Counted from the stretch's first letter, positions 1 through 8,591 are shown. The stretch: 10,000 nucleotides of DNA from Glandiceps talaboti (GCF_964340395.1 NC_135567.1:14982806-14992805); one strand, 5' to 3'. The notes: generated by a model from the letters alone, not told the origin. A program made the numbers and translations.

Positions 1-203
1 TAAATAGATCTCCAGCATGATTCATGCCAACATTAGAGCCATTTAGTTAGTAATTTTGCTGAGACCAAAATCACATAAAAAGAAAACATCAAGGAGGAAA
101 AGACACAACAAACTGTCATACATATAGCATCGTGATAAACATTACGTAAATTGACTCTTCAATCGGAATCTGAAATAATGGTGTGCGATAGCTTTAGGTA
201 TAT

Positions 204-235
204 CTCAGACCACTACAAATAGTCAGTGGTCTGAG
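204..235. repeat. Perfect 11-bp inverted repeat (stem-loop)
   Basis: CTCAGACCACT at 204-214 is exactly reverse-complemented by AGTGGTCTGAG at 225-235, with a 10-nt loop. Beyond the stem, both sides carry a GGTATAT motif in direct orientation (196-202 region and 236-242). No known function can be assigned. It could be a protein-binding palindrome, a short transposon remnant or chance. Confidence 0.7.
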
Positions 236-285
236 GGTATATAGACTCCGTACTTTGAGGAGGCACTAGTTGAAGACGTGTCGGA

Positions 286-303
286 TCGGAGCACGATCTC
301 CGA
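286..303. repeat. Short 6-bp inverted repeat
   Basis: TCGGAG (286-291) and CTCCGA (298-303) are separated by 6 nt. The left half lies in a motif CGTGTCGGATCGGAG (277-291) that recurs, with one base missing, at 486-499, so the two may be degenerate copies of one short repeat. The pairing itself is short enough to be chance. Confidence 0.35.
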
Positions 304-652
304 GCCGTGGTAAATATGCAGGCACCTTTCGTGAGGTTTAAATATTTCTGGTTTTGTTTCTATCATTTGCATATTTGAATATTATCTACGCCTCACTATC
401 ACACATTTTATACATGAATTTTACTACTATATAATATGCTAGCTGCAGTGAAGGGAAGGTAAAAAAGGGTATATTGCTTGAGTGGCGTGTCGGTCGGAGT
501 TGGTACAATAAGTCGACTTCCGTAGTACTCTCCCACTACTGCTGTAACAGCTGCTAAGCAAGACAATAGTATAACATTGCAATGATTCGATAGAACGCCA
601 TTTTTCTCCTCGGACCGTAATCTTAGTTATGGAGTGCGGAATATAACCCATT

Positions 653-699
653 TGCGTTACATTTCCATGGTGTTGGTGAGAGCATGGAAGTATAACGCA
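653..699. repeat. Imperfect 17-bp hairpin
   Basis: TGCGTTACATTTCCATG (653-669) pairs with CATGGAAGTATAACGCA (683-699), matching at 15 of 17 positions around a 13-nt loop. One of the two mismatches would be a G-U wobble in RNA. The loop-side motif CCATGGTG...GGTGAGAG is partly repeated as CCATGGTGAGAG at 709-720. The stem is shorter than a typical miRNA precursor, so a small-RNA role is not supported on structure alone. Confidence 0.6.
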
Positions 700-1090
700 C
701 TTATACTGCCATGGTGAGAGTCAAAACCATTCCATTGAAAGTGTCACTAAAAATAGACGTTGCATGCAGTCCACAGCGTTCCTTTCAGGCCACTGACGCT
801 AATCTAGTTGCCTCCACAACCGGTAACCCTCGCTATGGCCACGAATACTCCCGACCTTGTGCAGTGGAAAATTGAAAATAATGATACTGCTTCACCTTGT
901 CTTTGGTATATTTTGATGGTAAAACTTGAAATTGATATATATACGTTAGGCATTCTATTTACTGATAGTAGATAAGGCGATGTTTGTGGGGCGGAGTAGC
1001 CACTAATGCGAGAACCTGGGATTGAAAGCCGGGCCTTTAACCAACATATCAAGATAAGTGAGATTGATCATGTGGTTTCATGTTAAGACA

Positions 1091-1294
1091 GACACAATGA
1101 AGACAACACACAGACATCACTTACACAGTGTCTGCTCTGTAGACACAATAAAGATAACACACAGACATCACTTACACAGTGTCTGCTCTGTAGACACAAT
1201 AAATATAACACAGAGACATCCCTTACACAGTGTCTGCTCTGTAGACACAATAAATATAACACACAGACATATCTCACACAGTGTCTGCTCATTT
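1091..1294. repeat. 51-bp tandem repeat, four copies
   Basis: Units begin with GACACAAT at 1091, 1142, 1193 and 1244, an exact 51-bp period. The first two copies are nearly identical; the fourth diverges after about 25 bp and ends near 1290. Each unit holds the inverted pair CAGACA...TGTCTG, and GTGTCT...AGACAC spans the unit junctions, so single strands can fold. Because 51 is a multiple of three, the frame is open on both strands, and the resulting 17-residue peptide repeat should not be read as protein evidence. The array ends about 90 bp before the CTGT microsatellite. Confidence 0.9.
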
Positions 1295-1386
1295 GTATTT
1301 AGTTTTGTCATCATTAACAAAATACAGGACACACATTGTGCAAGGGATATTTGTGTGATATCATTACTGCCTTTCTCTGCATCTCT

Positions 1387-3270
<1,884 letters not shown>

Positions 3271-3379
3271 TCAAACCAGAGCTGATATTTCATCCGCGCG
3301 ACACGGCGAAATATCAATATACATCTTATAAAAAAATGCCTCTTGGTTGGTGCCGTAAAAGAGGCTGTGGTTTACGATG
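3271..3379. mobile_element. MITE-like short inverted-repeat element, longer copy
   Basis: The ends are AAACCAGAGC (3273-3282) and GCTGTGGTTT (3364-3373), inverted with 9 of 10 matches. The 5' part (3273-3298) matches 6874-6899 with two differences, and the 3' part (3349-3379) matches 6915-6945 at 28 of 31 positions; this copy has about 35 extra internal bases. Inside are two hairpins: GATATTTC (3284-3291) with GAAATATC (3308-3315), and GCCTCTT (3338-3344) with AAGAGGC (3359-3365). Two copies plus terminal inverted repeats suggest a tiny non-autonomous DNA transposon. No target-site duplication is clear and no transposase is present. Confidence 0.6.
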
Positions 3380-3465
3380 TCATGATGTGTTTTGTGTGAT
3401 ATTATATATTTTGATTTGGTGGTGTTTTTATTAAATTATACGTACAAATAAGTTTAGGGTCTGTG

Positions 3466-3479
3466 TCACAAAGTTGTGA
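3466..3479. repeat. 14-bp palindrome
   Basis: TCACAA (3466-3471) and TTGTGA (3474-3479) flank a 2-nt centre. It is a possible protein-binding palindrome or chance; nothing else around it decides. Confidence 0.3.
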
Positions 3480-3547
3480 TGTTTGAGTAATACATTCTTT
3501 AGTTTGCTGTACTTGTGACCTTTTTGATGAATGGTGATGACAGGTAT

Positions 3548-3660
3548 AGGTCAGGGACCTCTTTGTGGTGATGACAGTATGCTAATTTACATATCGACAG
3601 CTGAACATCGGCTGTGGTTTGTGTATACCCAATCATCGTTAAGGAGACCCCTATAAATAC
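3548..3660 (+). promoter_or_regulatory. Promoter-like cluster: IR-1 site, CCAAT, TATA
   Basis: AGGTCA-G-GGACCT at 3548-3560 resembles an inverted nuclear-receptor element with 1-nt spacing, one base off the consensus. CCAAT lies at 3629-3633 and a near-perfect TATA box, TATAAATA, at 3652-3659. Order and spacing on the plus strand fit a class II core promoter with a start expected near 3680-3690. No strong initiator motif and no convincing coding exon follow, so this may be an untranslated first exon, a transposon promoter or coincidence. GGTGATGACAG is directly repeated at 3534-3544 and 3567-3577. Confidence 0.3.
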
Positions 3661-4687
3661 TCTCTCTAAGCCAGTGATTGCATGCTCTCCTAACACCAAG
3701 GCCTGAAGGTTTATACTACTTGTCACTGCTGGCTTGCTGGCTACTTTGTGATATCGCCTGGACGTCGACGGGTATTACATTTAACACCTAGAACTCACCC
3801 TACACCAACGGGACACTATGTTAATTTGCTAAGGGCGCCTTCAGTACTTACGAGGGGGGATGGGGAGGGTCATATTTCAGATACCCGTCCAGGTGGGAAG
3901 GGTTACATTTTACGTTAACTCATTTTATGACCTACCTGGATTGTAATTGTTACCATACAGTGAGAAGATAAAATTCTTGTAAAATGCACTCTGCACTATT
4001 TCAAACAAAGTCTACAATTCTGAGAGAAACATCACACATCCCTTCAAACTAAGGCTCATATTTAGCTAAACTGCATGTAGTGAGTGACAATTTACTGTTT
4101 TTCACATGCCAAGCAAGTCATAATGACATCTTCTGCAGCTTGGCTGATTGGGAATATGCCATGTGACAGAGGACAAGCTGCACACTGCTCAATGTTTTTT
4201 TTAAATGCATACATACAAGCGCAAATTGTGCATATGAGCCATATACGCGATTTCCATGCAAAGACCGATCTGTATCACATACACATGCTGAAACCAGTCA
4301 CTGGCTTCAATATCTTGTATCCTGAGAATTTCCATCGAGCAGAAAATAGTGTAAAATATTTTACTTTCACTGGGTTTACCATTGAAAACGGTAATAAACG
4401 GTACTAAACATATTTTAGAATTGTTAGTATGATTTGCGGATAATTGTATAGAAGACAATATACTGCCTGAATGCCATTTCAGCTCTACATTTCAAGCGTA
4501 CAACTACTTGCTGCCACGTGGACTATAATTCCCTGGATAACTAGTATAGTATCTGTCATCACCATAATTATGCATATATATATATACTAATATTTTATCG
4601 AGCACTGTTCTCCCCAGTGAGACACTTATACTTATATATATATATGCTCTCCAAGGTGATTGAGCACTCTACGTGGCGAAAGAAAAA
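3661..4687. other. Spacer without supported gene
   Basis: A 107-codon plus-strand frame (4084-4407) and an overlapping minus-strand frame (4201-4458) occur here. Neither shows a domain, signal peptide, splice-site pattern or low-complexity bias that would mark it as real. Short TA runs lie near 4574-4588 and 4633-4646. Nothing else repetitive is visible. Confidence 0.5.
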
Positions 4688-4859
<172 letters not shown>

Positions 4860-4970
4860 GTGGATGCGTTCGAATATACCAGAAATTATTACTGTGCCTA
4901 CATGTTTTAACGCAGTTTTCTACACACATTATTGTCAAGGGAAAGGATGAAAATATATATGTTTTTGTTT

Positions 4971-4982
4971 GGGGGGGGGGGG
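4971..4982. repeat. Homopolymer run of 12 G
   Basis: Twelve consecutive G residues, preceded by GTTTTTGTTT and followed within 10 nt by a run of eight A. Runs like this are frequently miscounted in sequencing, so the exact length is uncertain. Confidence 0.9.
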
Positions 4983-5111
4983 TTTAATTTAAAAAAAATA
5001 TGTTAATTGTTTCATTCGATTTTTTCAATTTTTTTTAATACAAGCAATAATATCCAAAAGTGATGTAAAAAGACACCGTAAACAAATATAGTTATGTCTG
5101 ATACGGTAACA

Positions 5112-5242
5112 GGACAAACGCCGCCCGGACAAACGCCCCCCGGACAAATGCCCCCGGACAAATGCCCCCAGGACATATGCCCCCGTAGGACAAATGCCAC
5201 CCCCCGGACAAATGCCCCCGAACATATGTCTACAGTAGGACT
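5112..5242 (+). repeat. Left arm: GGACAAAYGCCCCC tandem modules
   Basis: Modules start at 5112, 5127, 5142, 5156, 5171, 5188 and 5206, with a degenerate one at 5220. The outer copies read GGACAAACG and the inner ones GGACAAATG or GGACATATG. The C-rich plus strand means a G-rich minus strand with regularly spaced G runs. Translations rich in CPGG or QTPPG are spurious. Confidence 0.9.
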
Positions 5243-5331
5243 ATGGCTCACGATTCAACTAAGAAAGGTAGGTTATTTTAGGGTTACTTAGCATTTCTAC
5301 TATAGTGCGATTGAAAGACGTGATTTTATGC

Positions 5332-5367
5332 AGTGTACTTAAAATTAAAAATATGGTTTTATCACTT
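5332..5367. repeat. Inner inverted repeat, left half
   Basis: ATATGGTTTTATCACTT (5351-5367) is the perfect reverse complement of 5818-5834. The homology continues outward: AGTGTACTTAAAAT (5332-5345) matches the reverse complement of 5833-5846 at 12 of 14 positions after a small insertion. The inverted symmetry of the element therefore reaches past its GC-rich arms into the core. Confidence 0.7.
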
Positions 5368-5529
5368 AGTATTTATACAATCAGATTCCTGAGTTCTACA
5401 CAAATTGTTGTCGATATCGAGAATCTTGATTATGTGCTTGACGTTTTGAGGGGAATAGCCCACAACCTCCAGTTTTGAATATTATAGTAATATTTAGCAT
5501 TTATGCAATCAGATTCTGGAGTTCTACAC
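5364..5529 (+). repeat. 38-bp direct repeat pair in the core
   Basis: 5364-5401 and 5492-5529 are direct copies, 128 bp apart, sharing CAATCAGATTC and GAGTTCTACAC with only a few substitutions. This suggests the core was partly duplicated or assembled from modules. Confidence 0.8.
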
Positions 5530-5725
5530 TTAAGCAATAAAAATCAAATCCCGTGTTTACCACACTTTGTTGTTTGTATTTTTCTTTATTGTCATCACAA
5601 TTTCAGCCTAATGTCAGAAATAAAATGTGTATGTGTATATAACAATGACTGTGTTTGAGTTAAAAGTCATTTTTAACATAAGTACACCACCCGAAATCAC
5701 TTTATAAGGACGCTTTTGGTAATAA

Positions 5726-5846
5726 TACAATAAAAGTGATAAAATCAAATCATGCCCTATTTGGTCAAATTCAACATTTTTTGAACATCTTCTGTCTATT
5801 CATCCATTGTACAATAAAAGTGATAAAACCATATTTTAAGTGTACT
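5726..5846 (-). repeat. Direct repeat pair and inner inverted repeat, right half
   Basis: TACAATAAAAGTGATAAAA occurs at 5726-5744 and again at 5810-5828, 84 bp apart. The second copy runs into AAGTGATAAAACCATAT (5818-5834), the partner of 5351-5367. The core thus has nested direct and inverted repeats. Confidence 0.8.
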
Positions 5847-5889
5847 CCCAAAATCTGGATTTTTTAAATCTCTATTCGTAGGCAATGAC

Positions 5890-5969
5890 AGTCCTACCGG
5901 GGGGCGTTTGTCCGGGGGGCATTTGTCCTACGGGGCATTTGTCCGGGGCATTTGTCCGGGGGCATTTGT
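5890..5969 (-). repeat. Right arm: reverse-complement GGACAAATGCCCC modules
   Basis: On the plus strand the arm reads AGTCCTAC, then G-runs of 4-6 each followed by CGTTTGTCC or CATTTGTCC. It is shorter than the left arm (about five modules against eight), as expected if tandem modules contract or expand by slippage or unequal exchange. Its end lies about 20 bp from the first minisatellite unit. Confidence 0.9.
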
Positions 5970-5990
5970 ACAACAAAATCATTATTGATG

Positions 5991-7000
5991 TTCGATGTGG
6001 TCTACACCACGTTAGTTGTGTCTACAACACCTTTCTTGTGTCTGCAGTACGTTCGCTGTGTCTACAACACGTTAGTTGTGTCTACAGCACGTTTGCTGTG
6101 CGTTTGTTGGGTCTACAGCACGTTTGCTGTGTCTACAGCACGTTAGTTGGGTCTATAGCACGTTAGTTGTGTCTACAGCACGTTTGTTGGGTCTACAGCA
6201 CGTTAGTTGTGTCTACAGCATGTTTGTTGGGTCTACAGCACGTTAGTTGGGTCTATAGCACGTTTGTTGTGTCTACAGCATGTTGTGTCTACAGCACGTT
6301 TGTTGGGTCTACAGCACGTTTGGTGTGTCTACAGCACGTTAGTTGGGTCTATAGCACGTTTGTTGGGTCTACAGCACGTTAGTTGTGTCTACAGCACGTT
6401 TGTTGGGTCTACAGCACGTTTGTTGTGTCTACAGCACGTTAGTTGGGTCTATAGCACGTTTGTTGGGTCTATAGCACGCTAGTTGTGTCTACAGCGCGTT
6501 AGTTGGGTCTATAGCACGTTTGTTGGGTCTACAGCACGTTAGTTGTGTTTACAGCACGTTTGTTGTGTCTACAGCACGTTAGTTGGTCTATAGCACGTTT
6601 GTTGGGTCTACAGCACGTTTGTTGTGTCTACAGCACGTCAATTGGGTCTATAGCACGTTAGTTGTGTCTACAGCACGTTTGTTGGGTCTACAGCACGTTA
6701 GTTGGGTCTATAGCACGTTTGTTGGGTCTACAGCACGTTAGTTGTGTCTACAGCACGTTAGTTGTGTCTACAGCACGTTTGTTGGGTCTACAGCACGTTA
6801 GTTGTGTCTACAGCACGTTTGTTGGGTCTACAGCACGTTTGTTGGGTCTATAGCACGTTTGCTGCATTGTCGCAAACCAGAGCTGTTATTTCTTCCGCCT
6901 TACATGTACTGGAGGGTGCCGTAAAAGAGACCGTGGTTTGCGATGATGGTTTGTTGTATGTAGTACGTTTGTTGTGTCTACAGCACGTTTGTTTTGTCTA
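5991..7000. repeat. 20-bp minisatellite, about 45 units
   Basis: Consensus forms are CGTTAGTTGTGTCTACAGCA and CGTTTGTTGGGTCTACAGCA, with a third class ending GTCTATAGCA. Degenerate units run from about 5991, and clean 20-bp units from 6101 to 6855. Length variants exist: an 11-bp unit at 6090-6100, a 16-bp unit at 6281-6296 and a 19-bp unit at 6577-6595. The array is broken at about 6870-6945 by a MITE-like insertion and resumes with one full unit (6965-6984) and fragments. Because 20 is not a multiple of three, the peptide repeats (CLQHVCWVYSTLV type) arise from three cycling registers. I see no evidence of translation. Confidence 0.97.
6870..6945. mobile_element. MITE-like element, short copy inside the minisatellite
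   Basis: TCGCAAACCA (6870-6879) and TGGTTTGCGA (6934-6943) form a perfect 10-bp terminal inverted repeat around a 54-bp interior, 74 bp in all. Both halves match the copy at 3271-3379 (26 bp with two differences on the left, 28 of 31 on the right). Minisatellite units flank it on both sides. A 2-bp TG flank on each side is possible but not convincing as a target-site duplication. It is far too small to encode anything and would depend on an enzyme supplied elsewhere. Confidence 0.65.
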
Positions 7001-7508
7001 TGTTATCACTTTGTAATCGAGATAACATGTTTAATTAGTTGATATTATTACTCTTCTAAGTACCTGAAATAGAATATTACTGCCTAGACACATTTCTTGG
7101 TCTACACCATAACTTCAGAACTACGCACTTGCCATGCATTATTATCGATGCGCGTGAAAATAAATCGACCTATTTGTCCCATTTGACCTTTTAGCAGGAG
7201 GTAAAAAGCTATTGCAGGTACCGATAATTAACCATTATCATGATAAAGCGGGTACACATTTAAGTCCTACATATTTACACTTCAAGTAATGGAAGTCATC
7301 CGAAATGCCACCCTTCGCCCATCCTTACTTAGTACAACTGTACCGATGAATCGATCGTTTGAATAGCTTATATCAGCATGTGACAGTTGCAAAAATTAGT
7401 TAACTGAAAGCTAAGTTTCCGCTGTATTACATATATATTGGCTGGCCTAATGTTATTACATCTTGGTATTTTTTCTTAGTTTTAATTTTGTTTTTGTTAC
7501 ATTGTAAC
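7001..7508. other. AT-rich spacer, nothing recognised
   Basis: No open frame above chance length, no tandem repeat and no inverted repeat of note. ATTGCAGGTACC at 7211-7222 is a weak juxtaposed splice-like motif without a pyrimidine tract. Confidence 0.5.
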
Positions 7509-7551
7509 TGTTGTTGTTGTTGATGTTGTTGTTGCTGCTGCTGCTGCTGCT

Positions 7552-7587
<36 letters not shown>

Positions 7588-7617
7588 GCTGCTGCTGCGG
7601 TTGTTGTTGTTGTTGTT
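7509..7617. repeat. TTG/CTG trinucleotide microsatellite
   Basis: Mixed TTG and CTG units with CTG clusters at about 7533-7551 and 7588-7597, one CGG and one ATT interruption. The minus strand is CAA/CAG, but in the glutamine frame it carries an in-frame TAG (from the CTATTG interruption near 7550), so it is not a long polyglutamine exon. Confidence 0.95.
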
Positions 7618-7786
7618 ATTTTCCAAAGTAATCAAGTGAGCTATTGAAACGTGTAAATTGAATCAAGTATTGCTTGAAAACATTAAGTTTTCCTACAGGT
7701 AACATTATCGTTTTGTAGGTTGATTTACACCAGTTTGATGGTTGTCATGGTTACTACATTATGGATCCCCTCGTTTCCTTTGTTCG

Positions 7787-7811
7787 TCCATCCATCCATC
7801 CATCCATCATC
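7787..7811. repeat. CATC microsatellite, about six units
   Basis: TCCATCCATC... runs from 7787 to about 7811. The same CATC/CCAT motif forms a block of the composite microsatellite some 640 bp downstream. Confidence 0.9.
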
Positions 7812-8162
7812 TATTCAAGTCCACACACCAATGCACCAACGCACCTGTCCACCCACTATCCGTCCGTTATGTGTTAACGTTGTGTAATTTCTAAGTTTAT
7901 TTTTGTTAGTTTTTTGTTTTTCTCTCCACTGAGATTTGATAATCATTAAGCATATTTGTATGTGTCGACAGCAGGGATTTATATAAGAGACAATTAGCGT
8001 TCTTGTTTGCCTACAAGGCAATCAAGCCTTACATCAAGGGTATGAAAAATAACATGTTGTTGTAGCGGAGTTATGGCTACGAGCAGCAAAACAAAATAAT
8101 ATTACGAGCCTGAGTAGACATATACAATTATCGTAACAAAAAGCAAAGATGTCTAGATTTTT

Positions 8163-8182
8163 CAATGCAATGCAATGCAATG
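8163..8182. repeat. CAATG pentanucleotide, four units
   Basis: Four exact CAATG copies, 20 nt, about 47 bp before the composite tetranucleotide array. Confidence 0.9.
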
Positions 8183-8228
8183 GTTTCATGAATTTAATGA
8201 CTTGTTTGCCCTGATAAATTCCCATGGT

Positions 8229-8265
8229 CATACATACATACATACGTACATACATACATACATAT

Positions 8266-8298
<33 letters not shown>

Positions 8299-8591
8299 CA
8301 GAGAGACGTACGTACGTACGTACATATATACATACATACATACATACATACATACATACATACATACATACATACATACATACATACGTACGTACGTACG
8401 TGCGTACGGTACGTCCGTCCGTTCGTCCGTCCATCCATCCATCCATCCATCCATCCATCCATACACACACACACACACACACACACATACATACATACAT
8501 ACATACATACATACATACATACATACATACATACATACGTACATACGTACATACATACATACATACATACATACATACATACATACATACA
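8229..8591. repeat. Composite microsatellite: CATA, CA, CGTA, CGTC, CATC blocks
   Basis: Block order: CATA (8229-8276), CA (about 8275-8300), GAGA, CGTA (8307-8323), CATA (8331-8386), CGTA (8387-8408), CGTC/CCGT (about 8413-8431), CATC (8430-8461), CA (8464-8486), CATA (8487-8591) with CGTA inserts near 8537-8550. The CGTA blocks are self-complementary (GTAC palindromes). Open frames on both strands (THTYIHTYI and MYVCMYVC types) come only from stop-free repeats. Confidence 0.97.

Larger units (their letters stand above)
1..1090. other. Intergenic or intronic spacer, no gene seen
   Basis: No supportable coding region. The two minus-strand open frames here (439-651 and 804-1052, 70 and 82 codons) have no recognisable domain and are within chance length. 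What does stand out is local structure: stem-loops at 204-235, 286-303 and 653-699, and a weak tRNA-like patch on the minus strand around 985-1047. Composition is unremarkable and AT-leaning. Confidence 0.6.
5112..5969. mobile_element. Foldback-type element with tandem-repeat arms
   Basis: The left arm (5112-5242) is about eight tandem copies of a 14-17-bp module, GGACAAATGCCCCC and variants (GGACAAACG, GGACATATG), ending in GTAGGACT (5235-5242). The right arm (5890-5969) starts with AGTCCTAC (5890-5897) and continues with about five reverse-complement modules, GGGGGCATTTGTCC. The roughly 650-bp core between them is AT-rich with no credible coding frame. Long, internally repetitive inverted arms around a non-coding core are the hallmark of foldback or MITE-type non-autonomous DNA elements. 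Target-site duplications are not clear (ACA occurs just outside both ends), so the exact boundaries and the superfamily are unknown. Confidence 0.7.
7618..8228. other. Spacer with minor repeats
   Basis: No supported gene; the 68-codon minus-strand frame at 7815-8021 has no recognisable feature. The segment contains the CATC repeat (7787-7811), CAATG x4 (8163-8182), an X-box-like 14-mer at 7741-7754 that misses one consensus position, and a juxtaposed acceptor/donor motif at 7688-7704. Confidence 0.5.

Noticed and set aside
4084-4407. 107-codon plus-strand frame, non-repetitive
   Set aside because: It shows no recognisable domain, has an antisense frame open over the same bases, and no promoter or splice signals. 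Its length is plausible by chance in 10 kb searched in six frames. A homology search would settle it.
5012-5291. Open frames rich in CPGG or QTPPG
   Set aside because: They are generated by the GGACAAATGCCCCC arm modules in both orientations. They resemble collagen-like text only by composition.
5991-7000. CRISPR-like array
   Set aside because: The units are contiguous 20-bp tandem repeats with no unique spacers, in clearly eukaryotic-type DNA.
5885-7016. Cys/Val-rich repetitive peptides (CLQHVCWVYSTLV type)
   Set aside because: They arise from the 20-bp minisatellite read through three cycling registers, and are broken by every unit-length change. No start context or splice support is seen.
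7509-7617. Possible polyglutamine-coding CAG/CAA repeat on the minus strand
   Set aside because: The glutamine frame contains an in-frame TAG at the CTATTG interruption, and no flanking open frame exists.
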